Assembly: GCF_900177425.1 (NCBI RefSeq)
Contig: NZ_LT840184.1
Span: 771,487-835,486 of the forward strand
DNA length: 64,000 nt
Direction: 5' to 3'
Origin: Paenibacillus uliginis N3/975
GTDB lineage: Bacteria; Bacillota; Bacilli; Paenibacillales; Paenibacillaceae
Translations under genes and position numbers: made by a program
Part shown: positions 17,125 through 25,764 of the stretch, piece after piece
How the letters are laid out: the number at the start of each line of letters is the position of its first letter
Position numbering within the stretch: position 1 is the first letter of the stretch
Notes under the pieces: model-generated
Database searches by the model: none
What the model was told of the DNA's origin: nothing
Seen by the model: the letters and a program-made list of their open reading frames with translations, nothing else

Positions 17125-17163
17125 CCAAAAACAGCAGCTCCTGCGCAGGGCTGCTGTTTTTGG
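17125..17163. terminator. Bidirectional terminator between yutD and nadK
   Basis: Perfect 14-bp stem CCAAAAACAGCAGC/GCTGCTGTTTTTGG. The A and T tracts at the stem base serve either strand. Confidence 0.88.
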
Positions 17164-17179
17164 TATGAATCGATAAATA

Positions 17180-17983
17180 TTATCCGAGGAAAGCGTCCCG
17201 TACCCGATTCCAGAAGGGGAACGGACGATAGCGAGCAAAACTTACCTTCTGTTCTGCGACCTGACAGCGAACGGAAATAAGATCATCAATCATGAAATTG
17301 TTATGATCGACCGTAAGCAGCAAACGCTGGTCTTTGCATGAAAAAATATCGCAATGATGATGTTTCGGAAGAAGAAGCGGAGACCCCAGCGTTCGGAAGA
17401 TCCGATTGTTTATAGAGGCAATTTCCGCGATTTGAAGTGCATCGATGGAAGGGTGAACCATAGCCCCCCCGACACTTTTGTTGTAAGCTGTACTGCCGGA
17501 AGGTGTTGAAATACAAATACCGTCTCCCCGAAACATTTCAAAGGTTACATCATTAATGTCGACTTGGGCAACGACAGTGCCGTCTACACCTTTAAGTGTG
17601 AATTCATTTAGGGCGATATACGATGCCGTCCCCGATTTTTTATGAATTTCGAGTTGAACTAACGGATACTTAACAATGCGGGGTTTAAGAATTTTAGGAT
17701 CGCCGATGCCGCACATGAGATCAATCAGTTTTGGCAGTTCGTCTGCTTTCCAGTCGGCATAAAAGCCGAGATGTCCGGTATGAACCCCGACAAAAGCAAG
17801 GTCTGGAATACGGTCGATAAACGTATGGAAAGCATGGAGCATCGTGCCGTCTCCGCCAATGGAGACAACGATCTCCGGAGATTCTGCATCCAGTTCGAAG
17901 CCCCGCTGTTCCGCCAGCTTGTGAAATTGTTGACTCAATTCTACAGACAATGGGTCTCCGCGGTCCAGAACATAGTATCTCAA
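17180..17983 (-). CDS. nadK: NAD kinase
   Basis: 267 residues, normal for the bacterial ATP-NAD kinase family, which makes NADP from NAD. GGDGT lies at residues 43-47, and the NAD-binding block NEFTLKG and STPSGSTAYNKSVGGA are present. Start is TTG at 17983 with AGAAGGAG about 9 nt upstream. No neighbour on the same strand is close enough for an obvious operon. Confidence 0.95.
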   Translation of the reverse strand: MRYYVLDRGDPLSVELSQQFHKLAEQRGFELDAESPEIVVSIGGDGTMLHAFHTFIDRIPDLAFVGVHTGHLGFYADWKADELPKLIDLMCGIGDPKILKPRIVKYPLVQLEIHKKSGTASYIALNEFTLKGVDGTVVAQVDINDVTFEMFRGDGICISTPSGSTAYNKSVGGAMVHPSIDALQIAEIASINNRIFRTLGSPLLLPKHHHCDIFSCKDQRLLLTVDHNNFMIDDLISVRCQVAEQKVSFARYRPFPFWNRVRDAFLG

Positions 17984-18047
17984 GTTGATAAGCTCCTTCT
18001 GTAAGGTTATATATCGATGATAATCAATCTTGGAGAATAAAACAATG

Positions 18048-19271
18048 TCACCTTGGGAAATTGCGGAACTTTCGTCGCAGTAGGATAAATACTTCCATCA
18101 AGAGAGTCAGACTGATAAGGATACCGAGCAATATGCAAAATACCGCCATAATATGGTTATACCCGCTGGAAGACAAATAAGAAACGGCTGAGATGGCTTG
18201 AGTTGTTATCGTCTCCCCCATAATCGGATTCCAGAACAGTAGGACCGCAGTTGCAGCCACGACCCCATGGATCAAGCGGGCAATCATGAACGGTAAATAG
18301 CGAAGATCCGTGGCATTCAAAATACTTGCGATTTGGGCATGTACTGACAAGCCGCCCCATGACAATATGAAGGCTGCAACTGCCGCTTTGTAAGCTAAAG
18401 GAATTACGTCCCCAGCTTCACCCGCATAACGGGCACCCAGCGTGACTTCAAACAGGCCACCGACCAGTGCCGTAGATAATTGTTCTGGAACACCGACAAG
18501 GGACAGGAGGGCACTTACAATCTGATTCAGGGCGGGGATGGCTCCCGCACGTGTCCAGAGCTCCAGAAAAACGGAAAAGAATACAACCAGGCCGCCTACG
18601 ACAATAATAAGCTGGAGAGAAGATTGAACCGCTTGTCTCAAAAGAGTCCCAAAATCACGACCGTCTGCTTCTCTCGCATGATGCATGGCGTGAATCGCAA
18701 CTTTAAGACGACTGCCCTTTGCCAAATCTGTAGAATGATCCGAAACTGTATTGTTTTTACGACCGTGGAATCGCATCAAAAGTCCTACCAGAAATCCACC
18801 GCCGTAATGCGCTAATGCAAGAATTAAACCGATTTGCGGGTTGTGGAAAAAACCAATTGAAACGGCACCAATGAGAAAAATAGGATCTGAGGAGGTTGTG
18901 AAAGCAACCAGGCGTTCTCCTTCGTCCCGGTTGACCATTTTTTGTTCCCATAACTTAGCTGTCAATTTGGCTCCCACTGGATAGCCAGACACATATCCCA
19001 TAGCCGCGACAAATCCTCCGCTTCCGGGAATACGAAATAAAGGTTTCATTAAGGGATCCAGCAGAGTTCCGATAAGGTGAACAACGCCAAATCCAAGTAG
19101 CACTTCGGAAATAACGAAAAAGGGAAAGAGTGATGGGAAGAGTACGTCCCACCAAATGGAGAGACCACGGATTGCAGATTGCAGAGCGGCCCCGGGAAAA
19201 GCCGCCATAAGGACGACAATGCTGAATAAACCGGTCATGAGAAATATCCAACCCATTCTTTTCATGGTCAT
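18048..19271 (-). CDS. ylbJ: Sporulation membrane protein YlbJ
   Basis: 407 residues with about eight to ten membrane helices and two nucleoside-recognition (Gate) type repeats: PSLFPFFVISEVLLG, GYVSGYPVGAKL and a second block near the C-terminus. YlbJ is a sigma-E-dependent mother-cell protein required for spore cortex formation. ATG 19271 has AGGGGGCG about 13 nt upstream; a second Met two codons on is an alternative start. Confidence 0.9.
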   Translation of the reverse strand: MTMKRMGWIFLMTGLFSIVVLMAAFPGAALQSAIRGLSIWWDVLFPSLFPFFVISEVLLGFGVVHLIGTLLDPLMKPLFRIPGSGGFVAAMGYVSGYPVGAKLTAKLWEQKMVNRDEGERLVAFTTSSDPIFLIGAVSIGFFHNPQIGLILALAHYGGGFLVGLLMRFHGRKNNTVSDHSTDLAKGSRLKVAIHAMHHAREADGRDFGTLLRQAVQSSLQLIIVVGGLVVFFSVFLELWTRAGAIPALNQIVSALLSLVGVPEQLSTALVGGLFEVTLGARYAGEAGDVIPLAYKAAVAAFILSWGGLSVHAQIASILNATDLRYLPFMIARLIHGVVAATAVLLFWNPIMGETITTQAISAVSYLSSSGYNHIMAVFCILLGILISLTLLMEVFILLRRKFRNFPR

Positions 19272-19416
19272 ATATTTAACAACGCCCCCTGGGTAGAACA
19301 GATCATGTCTGCGGTAAATTTAGCCTTACTGCTTCATCTTTATGCGGAAATTAGGACAAACAGTACAAAAATAGTTAGAAAGCGGTTACAGAGGTGCTTT
19401 ATTTTTGAGGACATTG

Positions 19417-19425
19417 TGCTATAAT
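19417..19425 (+). promoter_or_regulatory. Extended -10 promoter of the 31-aa peptide
   Basis: TGCTATAAT, a perfect extended -10 element; no clear -35. The small ORF starts about 50 bp downstream. Confidence 0.6.
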
Positions 19426-19475
19426 TAAAGCATCAAAGCACATCTTTCGAATTATGTTTGGATGGAGTGATGATC

Positions 19476-19571
19476 ATGAGCATAGTCGCAGGTATTCTGG
19501 TTTGCGCCTTCGTTTATGTAATACGTGCCTCTCTCGTCCATCAGGGTGAAGAGGACTGGCGCAGTTATTAA
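19476..19571 (+). CDS. 31-residue putative membrane peptide
   Basis: Short ORF starting MSIVAGILVCAFVYVIRASL and ending EEDWRSY. One hydrophobic helix covers residues 2-16, then a charged tail. It has its own extended -10 promoter, a GGATGGAG site 8 nt before ATG, and a terminator 11 bp after its stop, so it is a complete transcription unit. I do not recognise the family. Confidence 0.6.
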   Translation: MSIVAGILVCAFVYVIRASLVHQGEEDWRSY

Positions 19572-19581
19572 ATAGGAACAG

Positions 19582-19610
19582 GGTGCTAAACTTCGTTTAG
19601 CGCCTTTTTT
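19582..19610 (+). terminator. Terminator of the 31-aa peptide gene
   Basis: Ten-base arms GGTGCTAAAC/GTTTAGCGCC around TTC, then six T. Confidence 0.9.
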
Positions 19611-19620
19611 GTTTTAGACG

Positions 19621-19700
19621 ACATCCTTATATCGCAATAAAAACTTCCGCTAAACGCGGTCTGGCTTCATGTGATTACGTTGATAGAAATTTTTGTTATG
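19621..19700 (+). repeat. Dispersed intergenic repeat, copy 1
   Basis: The first 48 bp (from ACATCCTTAT to CTTC) match 28247-28294 at 42 of 48 positions; weaker similarity continues to the GATAGA..TTAT stretch. It lies between a terminator and a promoter, without coding potential. It contains CCGC..GCGG-type complementarity. Confidence 0.7.
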
Positions 19701-19702
19701 TC

Positions 19703-19711
19703 TGATATAAT
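19703..19711 (+). promoter_or_regulatory. Extended -10 promoter of the globin gene
   Basis: TGATATAAT, a perfect extended -10 about 50 bp before the start codon; the -35 is poor. Confidence 0.55.
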
Positions 19712-19761
19712 GAGACTAACTTACGATTACTTATTTCAAAGATGGGGGATGGATTACGGAA

Positions 19762-20139
19762 ATGGATCCGAGCTTGAGCATATATGATAATCTTGGCGGT
19801 GCAGAAGGAATCCGCTCATTAGTGGAAGCTTTTTATCCGCGCGTTCAGAAGAATCATCTGATTGGCCCTCTTTTTCCAGAGGATATTATGCCGGTGATGG
19901 AGAAGCAATATATGTTTCTGAGCCAGTTTTTTGGAGGGCCTGCCCTGTTCTCGGAAGCTTACGGACACCCGATGATGAGAGCAAGACATCTTAATTTCCC
20001 GATTACGAACCGCCATGCAGATGAATGGCTAGGTTGTATGGCTGGCGCTTTGGAGGAGATTGGCGTGGAAGAGACACTGCGGGATTTTGTTCTTAAGCGC
20101 TTATCCGGTCCCGCCCGACATTTTGTGAATACACCTTAA
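19762..20139 (+). CDS. Truncated hemoglobin (group II, YjbI-like)
   Basis: 125 residues, the size of a 2/2 globin. YDNLGGAEGIRSLVEAFYPRV at the front, then FFGGPALFSEAYGHPMMRARH containing the proximal-histidine region and FPITNRHADEWLGCM. Group II truncated hemoglobins bind O2 or NO and are linked to oxidative or thiol stress in Bacillus. ATG preceded by GATGGGGGATGG. Confidence 0.92.
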   Translation: MDPSLSIYDNLGGAEGIRSLVEAFYPRVQKNHLIGPLFPEDIMPVMEKQYMFLSQFFGGPALFSEAYGHPMMRARHLNFPITNRHADEWLGCMAGALEEIGVEETLRDFVLKRLSGPARHFVNTP

Positions 20140-20188
20140 AGCTGCTTTTAGTTAAGACACCATCATGGGGGAAAGGGATGTCAACGGT

Positions 20189-20890
20189 ATGGTTTTAGAA
20201 CCTTTGTACACGATTACAGTTACATGCGGGAACTGCGATCATCCATTTACTACTTCAAGAGTACGGCCAAGTTTTAAAAAAGCGGTGAGGACAGACACGG
20301 ATTTTTGCGGGTATTACAAAAATGAGAATCCTGACTATTATGTGGTAAGAGTCTGTCCAAAATGCGGATTTGCCTCAACTGAGAATTCAGCTGAAACCTT
20401 AAATGATCACCAGAAGTCAGAATTCCAGTCGAAAATCGCGAGTAGATGGATTAAGCGTGATTTTGGGGGTTCACGCAGTCTGGAGGATGCATTGGAGGCA
20501 TATAAGCTGGCCCTCCTGTGCGCCCAGAGCATTGGGGAGAGGGAGCGGATTATCGCTAGTCTTCTTCATCATATTTCCTGGTTGTACCGCTATCAAGAGA
20601 ATGAGGAGCAGGAACAGCGTTTTTTGACTTACAGTCTTGAATCGTACATTCGAGTCTATGAGATGGATGGGGTTGGCGCTAACGATGCTCGCTTGCTGTA
20701 TCTGATCGGGGAAATTAACCGCCGGGTGGGCCGTTACAGCGAAGCCGTTCAATGGTTCTCTCGCGTAATTCAAGACAAGAAAATTGTTGATTCAGCCATG
20801 ATTCGTGCTTCTCGCGAACAGTGGGCCGTATTGCGCGAACAAATGCTGGCTGAGAAATTAGCGCTCCCGGAAGAAATGAATTCCCTATAA
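20189..20890 (+). CDS. DUF2225 domain protein
   Basis: 233 residues. The N-terminal part has two CxxC pairs (CGNC and CPKCGF) suggesting a zinc ribbon; the rest is helical with TPR-like repeats (about 85-225). This matches DUF2225 proteins of Firmicutes, whose function is not known. Start 20189 is chosen because AAAGGG lies upstream; ATG 20165 has no site. It follows the globin by about 50 bp and may share its transcript. Confidence 0.8.
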   Translation: MVLEPLYTITVTCGNCDHPFTTSRVRPSFKKAVRTDTDFCGYYKNENPDYYVVRVCPKCGFASTENSAETLNDHQKSEFQSKIASRWIKRDFGGSRSLEDALEAYKLALLCAQSIGERERIIASLLHHISWLYRYQENEEQEQRFLTYSLESYIRVYEMDGVGANDARLLYLIGEINRRVGRYSEAVQWFSRVIQDKKIVDSAMIRASREQWAVLREQMLAEKLALPEEMNSL

Positions 20891-20896
20891 GTGTGT

Positions 20897-21064
20897 GTTC
20901 AAAAAGGTCGGTTTTCAGCACCGAGAAGGTTGGATGAAGCTAGGGACTGAGGAGCGGAACGTACGTTTTGGGTACGTGAGTACCGGAAGGACCGGCTGAA
21001 TTCAAGAGTCGATGCCGAGCCCACTTCCTGATTCACTTCGTGATCAAAAGCGGACTTTTTGAAC
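20897..21064. repeat. 168-bp element with perfect 10-bp terminal inverted repeats
   Basis: Begins GTTCAAAAAG and ends CTTTTTGAAC, and the inner arms stay loosely complementary (GGTCGGTTTT against AAAAGCGGAC). The middle is rich in short palindromes around ACGTAC. It has no ORF and is flanked on both sides by TATAA (20886-20890, 21071-21075). A truncated copy of its right part is at 54769-54827. It could be a MITE-like or REP-like element or a structured RNA. Confidence 0.75.
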
Positions 21065-21146
21065 AACCTCTATAACGCTAAAGAGGCCCTTGTAGAAGAG
21101 CCTGAAGCGTCACAATATGTTGTTCGCAGTGCGGTAAAAGCTTGCG

Positions 21147-21377
21147 TTACCTCAGCTTCTGATCGGTAAGAATATAATCGGCATCGCTGTCGAGTACGGT
21201 AACTCTATTATGGCAGCATGGAAAGATGAGGAGTTTCTTCTTGCCTTCGCGCACGCTGATCAGTTCTTTCGGCTTCATGGGAAGCAAAACATTGTCACAG
21301 CCGCAAAAAGGGCAGTTCTGTACATACACGTCTCCGGAAAGAATGTCATAAGGCCAAGCGTTTGAAAAAGGGATCAT
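21147..21377 (-). CDS. Small zinc-ribbon-like protein
   Basis: 76 residues with CPFCGC near residue 22 and CCH near residue 54, a likely zinc-binding pair. Its ATG overlaps the stop of the YycC-like gene upstream (ATGA), so the two are translationally coupled. Function unknown. Confidence 0.7.
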   Translation of the reverse strand: MIPFSNAWPYDILSGDVYVQNCPFCGCDNVLLPMKPKELISVREGKKKLLIFPCCHNRVTVLDSDADYILTDQKLR

Positions 21378-21562
21378 GGTTTCTCCGTGGAACCGTTTTT
21401 TGGGTCCGCTTCCCCAGACGAAGGCTTCTGCTCCGATCCAGCCAATTCTGCAATTTTTTGCATCAGAATGTGCTGCGGCATATGCATAAGGTGCTCCAAC
21501 GGAACGCCAAGCTGTTTTGAGAGGATGATTGCCGTCTCCGGCGATATTTGCAATGGTCTCAT
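21374..21562 (-). CDS. yycC: YycC family protein
   Basis: 62 residues. It starts MRPLQISPETAIILSKQLGV and continues with HMPQHILMQKIAEL, the pattern I recall for the YycC family of Bacillales, of unknown function. The C-terminal 17 residues are polar and probably disordered. GGAGGG lies about 9 nt upstream of ATG. Confidence 0.75.
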   Translation of the reverse strand: MRPLQISPETAIILSKQLGVPLEHLMHMPQHILMQKIAELAGSEQKPSSGEADPKNGSTEKP

Positions 21563-21671
21563 AGAAGTCGCCCTCCAGCAGTAATTTATAGGATATAGTT
21601 ATAGTTATACACTTTTACACGGTACCACACAAATTAAAACTTAGATTTTTGTATAAAGAAAGGTGATGACC

Positions 21672-23471
21672 ATGAAAAAACGGCTACAGCAAACGTGGGA
21701 TTTGGAGTCCATTTTTCCGGGGGGATCGCATTCTCCAGAGCTCGCTGCGTTTTTAGATTCACTTGAGAAGGAAGCAAATGAGCTCCGTGCAGCCGTTCAG
21801 GCCGCCAATGTTCCAGCAAATCTGGAGGAAGCTAAAAGTTTGGAGAACATTCTTTCTTTATTAGAGAAATGCACCGCTATGACAAGTGAAGCAGGTGCAT
21901 TTGTAGGCTGTCTGGCGGCTCAGGATCAAAATGATAAAAAAGCAGTTCAGCTGTCCGGACGGGTTACTGCGATTAGAGCAAATCTTCAGAGTGTTATTGC
22001 TAAATTCAACAATCTTCTTCGTGGAATTGAAGATACACTGTGGGAAGCATGGACTTCAACAGAGAAAGTCTCGCCGCTGAAGTTTATCCTGAATGAGAGC
22101 CGTGATCTGGCGCGTGAGAAAATGAATCCTGAACTAGAAAGTCTGGCACTTGAGCTTGCGATTGACGGATACCACGGATGGGGAAACTTTTACGACACAA
22201 TTGTAAGCAAAATACAAATACCATTTGAAGAGAATGGCAAGACCGAAATCCTTTCTGCAGGTCAAGCTTTCAACAAGTTACATAACCCAAATCGTGAAGT
22301 AAGACAGGAAATGTTCGAAAAATGGGAACAAGCCTGGACAGACTCGGAAGATTATTGTGCGGATACGCTGAACCATCTCGCCGGCTTCCGGCTTAAGCTT
22401 TATGCTAACCGAGGCTGGGAAGATGCTCTTAAAGAGCCACTAGCTATTAATCGTATGTCCCATGAAACCTTGGATACGATGTGGGCTGTTATTCAAGACA
22501 CAAAGCCGGTGCTCGTGGAGTACCTAAACCGAAAGGCCAAACTCCTCGGACTTGATGGGTTAACTTGGACCGATGTAGAGGCGCCAATACGAACTTCCGT
22601 TTCCAAAATTACCTATGATGAGGCGGCTGAGACCATCGTTGAGCAATTTAGCAAGTTTAGTCCGAAACTGGCTGAATTCTCCCAGATGGCTTTTGACAAA
22701 AGCTGGATTGAGGCAGAGGATCGCCCAGGCAAACGTCCTGGTGGTTTTTGCACATCCTTCAAAGTAAGCGATCAGACGAGAATTTTTATGACCTTTGGCG
22801 GAACTGTTTCAAATGTATCTACATTAGCTCACGAATTGGGTCATGCCTACCATCAGCATCTGATGAGGGGCTTGCCGGTTCTGAATCAAAGTTACGCTAT
22901 GAACGTAGCCGAAACGGCCTCCACTTTTGCAGAAATGATCGTGGCAGATGCTCTCGTCAAGGCGGCTAAAGACGAAGAAGAAAAACTTGCTTTGCTGGAA
23001 GAGAAAATTCAGAATAGCGTTACTTTCTTCATGAATATCCATGCCCGCTTCTTATTTGAAACCCGCTTCTATAACAAGCGGAAAGAAGGACTGCTGAACG
23101 CGGCTGAGATTTCGGAGTTAATGGAAGAAGCTCAGAAGCAAGCATACTGTGAAGCCTTATCTTCTTACCATCCTCATTTCTGGGCTTCCAAGCTGCACTT
23201 CTACAGTACGGGTGTGCCGTTCTATAATTTCCCGTATACGTTCGGCTTTATGTTTAGTACAGGGCTTTACGTTCTGGCGCAGCAGGAAGGCAGTACATTT
23301 GCGGATAAATACGATGCACTTCTTCGGGATACCGGAATAATGACAGTAGAAGAGCTTGCGAAAAAGCACCTTGATGTCGATTTGACAAAGCGGGATTTTT
23401 GGCAGAGTGCAGCCGACATGTGTGTTTCCGATATTCAACAATTTTTGCGTATGACAGATCATTTGGCGTAA
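21672..23471 (+). CDS. pepF: M3-family oligoendopeptidase (PepF type)
   Basis: 599 residues. Cytosolic zinc metallopeptidase that cleaves short peptides. The active-site motif HELGH is at 387-391 (TLAHELGHAYHQHLM), and the third ligand region is AETASTFAE. N-terminal oligopeptidase-F domain precedes the catalytic M3 domain. ATG 21672 has AGAAAGGTG 6 nt upstream; earlier in-frame GTG/ATG codons overlap that site. Ends with a terminator, so likely monocistronic. Confidence 0.93.
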   Translation: MKKRLQQTWDLESIFPGGSHSPELAAFLDSLEKEANELRAAVQAANVPANLEEAKSLENILSLLEKCTAMTSEAGAFVGCLAAQDQNDKKAVQLSGRVTAIRANLQSVIAKFNNLLRGIEDTLWEAWTSTEKVSPLKFILNESRDLAREKMNPELESLALELAIDGYHGWGNFYDTIVSKIQIPFEENGKTEILSAGQAFNKLHNPNREVRQEMFEKWEQAWTDSEDYCADTLNHLAGFRLKLYANRGWEDALKEPLAINRMSHETLDTMWAVIQDTKPVLVEYLNRKAKLLGLDGLTWTDVEAPIRTSVSKITYDEAAETIVEQFSKFSPKLAEFSQMAFDKSWIEAEDRPGKRPGGFCTSFKVSDQTRIFMTFGGTVSNVSTLAHELGHAYHQHLMRGLPVLNQSYAMNVAETASTFAEMIVADALVKAAKDEEEKLALLEEKIQNSVTFFMNIHARFLFETRFYNKRKEGLLNAAEISELMEEAQKQAYCEALSSYHPHFWASKLHFYSTGVPFYNFPYTFGFMFSTGLYVLAQQEGSTFADKYDALLRDTGIMTVEELAKKHLDVDLTKRDFWQSAADMCVSDIQQFLRMTDHLA

Positions 23472-23503
23472 CTTGCAGAAGATTGAAATATCATGGATTA
23501 AAG

Positions 23504-23528
23504 GAAGTCCGCAAGGACTTCTTTTTTT
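23504..23528 (+). terminator. Terminator after the oligoendopeptidase
   Basis: GAAGTCC-GCAA-GGACTTC with a stable GCAA tetraloop, followed by a T run. Confidence 0.92.
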
Positions 23529-23622
23529 GTCGCAAAAAATAGAATAATGCCGTAATACAGCACAGGATGTTATGAATCATATGAAAATAATAGTAATAAA
23601 TACCCAATTATGTTGAATGTTG

Positions 23623-23651
23623 TTGATGATTGCTAATATTTGACCTATAAT
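23623..23651 (+). promoter_or_regulatory. Sigma-A promoter
   Basis: TTGATG (23623-23628), 17-bp spacer, TATAAT (23646-23651), 52 bp before the start of the next gene. Confidence 0.7.
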
Positions 23652-23703
23652 GAGTCATAAGCCCTATAAAAGGGAAATTTTTGAAAATACAAGGGGGGTT
23701 GAA

Positions 23704-24108
23704 ATGATTAAATTGGATCAACTATCGCTGGTTAGGCAGTTAGATTTAGTGTTTAGAGAGTTGGAGGAGGAGTTGTCAGGACTATCTTCTGGCACTGTAT
23801 TTGTGCAAATACGAAATAATGTCATCGGTAAATTCGGGATTCGTCATAATCCGCTTACCGGTCGAAACGGTGTAATTACTTCCGCTGGAGAAGGGTTGAA
23901 CCAAACTCAACAATTATCCTTCCGTGCTATGGCGCTTGAAAGCTTGAAGCATAAACGCCACTGGACTCATGGAGAAATAAGCTATGATTTTACCGTGAGA
24001 CAGGGACTAATAATTATTGATGCCGTACTTGAGTCAAACTACAACATGGCAAATCTGATGATTCGATACCCTAGAACAAGTGTCTCTGAAGCCGCTTTGG
24101 AATCCTGA
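23704..24108 (+). CDS. Conserved protein of unknown function
   Basis: 134 residues starting MIKLDQLSLVRQLDLVFREL. A helical front is followed by a mixed region with GKFGIRHNPLTGRNG and ESNYNMANLMIRY. I believe similar proteins occur in other Paenibacillus but know no function. ATG has AGGGGGG upstream; a further start at 23650 is less well placed. It has its own promoter and terminator. Confidence 0.75.
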   Translation: MIKLDQLSLVRQLDLVFRELEEELSGLSSGTVFVQIRNNVIGKFGIRHNPLTGRNGVITSAGEGLNQTQQLSFRAMALESLKHKRHWTHGEISYDFTVRQGLIIIDAVLESNYNMANLMIRYPRTSVSEAALES

Positions 24109-24156
24109 TATCATATCATTTTATATCCATAAATTTTATAAAATACATGCCGAAAG

Positions 24157-24195
24157 AGGCGATCTTTGGGGAGAAGATCGCCTCCTTCTTTATTT
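24157..24195 (+). terminator. Terminator of the 23704 gene
   Basis: Perfect 11-bp stem GAGGCGATCTT/AAGATCGCCTC, then CTTCTTTATTT. Confidence 0.85.
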
Positions 24196-24211
24196 GGAGG
24201 AACAAAATCAA

Positions 24212-24460
24212 CTACATGTTCGAACGACCTGTCAATTGTTGTTCAGCCATTTGAACCAGACGTTTAGTGATGTATCCTCCCAAAGAACCAGTCTCGCGGG
24301 AAGTGTAGTTACCCATATAACCGTCTTGTGGGATAGATACGCCCAATTCCTGTGCCGCTTCATACTTCAACTGTTGAAGTGCTGCGTTAGCTTGGGGAAC
24401 GACCAGGTTATTAGAACGGCTTCCGCCTCTGCGGCCTTGACCTGCTTGACCCATACCCAT
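24212..24460 (-). CDS. Alpha/beta-type small acid-soluble spore protein
   Basis: 82 residues. Contains the family signature: NNLVVPQANAALQQLKYEAA with the conserved K-Y/E cleavage region for the GPR protease, and GSLGGYITKRLV. These proteins coat spore DNA. ATG 24460 has AAGGAGG 8 nt upstream; an in-frame GTG at 24469 abuts that site. A sigma-G-type promoter is upstream. Partner of the SASP at 26060. Confidence 0.95.
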   Translation of the reverse strand: MGMGQAGQGRRGGSRSNNLVVPQANAALQQLKYEAAQELGVSIPQDGYMGNYTSRETGSLGGYITKRLVQMAEQQLTGRSNM

Positions 24461-24491
24461 GTTTGTCACCTCCTTCGGCGTTGTATGAAGT

Positions 24492-24521
24492 TATTATGGT
24501 TGAAAGAAGAGAATCTCATGC
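24492..24521 (-). promoter_or_regulatory. Sigma-G-type promoter of the SASP gene
   Basis: On the minus strand, GCATG (-35), 18-bp spacer, CATAATA (-10). This fits the sigma-G consensus as I recall it (GHATR-18-CATWHTA). The distance to the start codon is about 32 bp. Confidence 0.7.
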
Positions 24522-24557
24522 GTGTAGTTTCTAACATCATTCCTGGTAATATTAGGA

Positions 24558-24588
24558 CAAAAAAAGAGCCCTGAAACTATTCAGGGCT
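24558..24588 (-). terminator. Terminator of the aldose epimerase gene
   Basis: AGCCCTGAA/TTCAGGGCT stem with an ACTA loop; on the minus strand it is followed by a T run (A tract 24558-24565). Confidence 0.88.
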
Positions 24589-24616
24589 GCGGTTGTTTTA
24601 TGATACGATTTTATCC

Positions 24617-25591
24617 TTATGTATTCGGATAGTGTATCTGCAATTTCGTATGAAGTTCGACAGATTGACCGGGTTCCAAATGGATAAGACCCGTTGTTTC
24701 ATTCGGTAGATCCAGATTCGGTGCATTAGGAAGCCAAGTATAAGGTTCAATGCACAGAAATTCATCCGCTTTTCCCTTGGTGTACAAGACCCAATGCTTG
24801 AAATAGGAGCGGTCCGCAGAATAATGGATTCCGTATCCGTCATTTCGGGTGAGAATTGCTTCGGCAGGCTCTCCCTCAGGGATACTTAAAATAGTGTCAA
24901 AATCAGCGTCTTTTAGATTGAAGCCTTTATTTAATGCTTCCAGTTCACCGAGGGGGGCCTGACGCCCTGTTGGAATAAGTTGATCATTCAATGTGTAAAT
25001 ACCCTCTACCGGAAGTTTTAATGTCCACTGATCAGGCTGGCCATCTAACAGGAACCAGGTGTGGTATCCCATACCAAAAGGAACAGGTTCGGTACCATTG
25101 TTGATGACGCGTAAACGCTTGTGCAGTTCCGATTCTTGTAACCGGAAATTCATCTGCAGCTTTAACGGTTGTGGCATTTGTGCCGTCCAACGGGGATCTT
25201 CAGAAGTTGAGAACTCCGTTGTAATCGCACAGCCTTCATCATCCTCTTCGATATCACTTACACACCAAGCTTGGGTGCGGTGCAGTCCATGGATATGATT
25301 GTCGTTAGCTGTATTTTGGTCAAACTGATAACTGGTGCCGCCGTATTCAAAACGGCCTTTCTCGATTCGTCCAGGCGGGATAAGCATCGGCATGCCGAAG
25401 TGGTAAGGTTTCTGTAAGTAGAACGCCAATTCACTTTCTTCTGGCCTCCGAAGTACGTGGCGCTGTTCTTGTTGGTCCTTAATTTCGATGACATTGTTAC
25501 CGAGACGGGGAAGGAGTGTCACTTCTAGCCGGCCGGTTTTTAAGATATAGGTGTCGTAACCATTCCATTGTCCTTTGGTCACTTGATTCAT
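24617..25591 (-). CDS. Aldose 1-epimerase family protein
   Basis: 324 residues with the galactose-mutarotase beta-supersandwich pattern: NHIHGLHRTQAW (catalytic-region histidines), GMGYHTWF and CIEPYTWLPNAPN. It should interconvert alpha and beta anomers of a hexose or modified sugar. Alone on its strand with its own terminator; the substrate cannot be inferred from neighbours. Confidence 0.88.
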   Translation of the reverse strand: MNQVTKGQWNGYDTYILKTGRLEVTLLPRLGNNVIEIKDQQEQRHVLRRPEESELAFYLQKPYHFGMPMLIPPGRIEKGRFEYGGTSYQFDQNTANDNHIHGLHRTQAWCVSDIEEDDEGCAITTEFSTSEDPRWTAQMPQPLKLQMNFRLQESELHKRLRVINNGTEPVPFGMGYHTWFLLDGQPDQWTLKLPVEGIYTLNDQLIPTGRQAPLGELEALNKGFNLKDADFDTILSIPEGEPAEAILTRNDGYGIHYSADRSYFKHWVLYTKGKADEFLCIEPYTWLPNAPNLDLPNETTGLIHLEPGQSVELHTKLQIHYPNT

Positions 25592-25764
25592 ATCGATGCC
25601 CCTTTACCACAGTAATCAATAGTAGATGATTAACCTCATCATAACAGATTTTACGGGCTGACGTAAAAAAAATGCTTGGAAAAGATACTTGCAATAGAAA
25701 TGTGTGAGCTGAAAAACTTAAAAGGCTGTAGTTGCCAGAGGGCGATTGCTTACAAAATGACAAA

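Noticed and set aside
24080..24574. 164-codon plus-strand ORF opposite the SASP gene
   Set aside because: It is the complement of the well-supported SASP gene and crosses a terminator and a sigma-G-type promoter.
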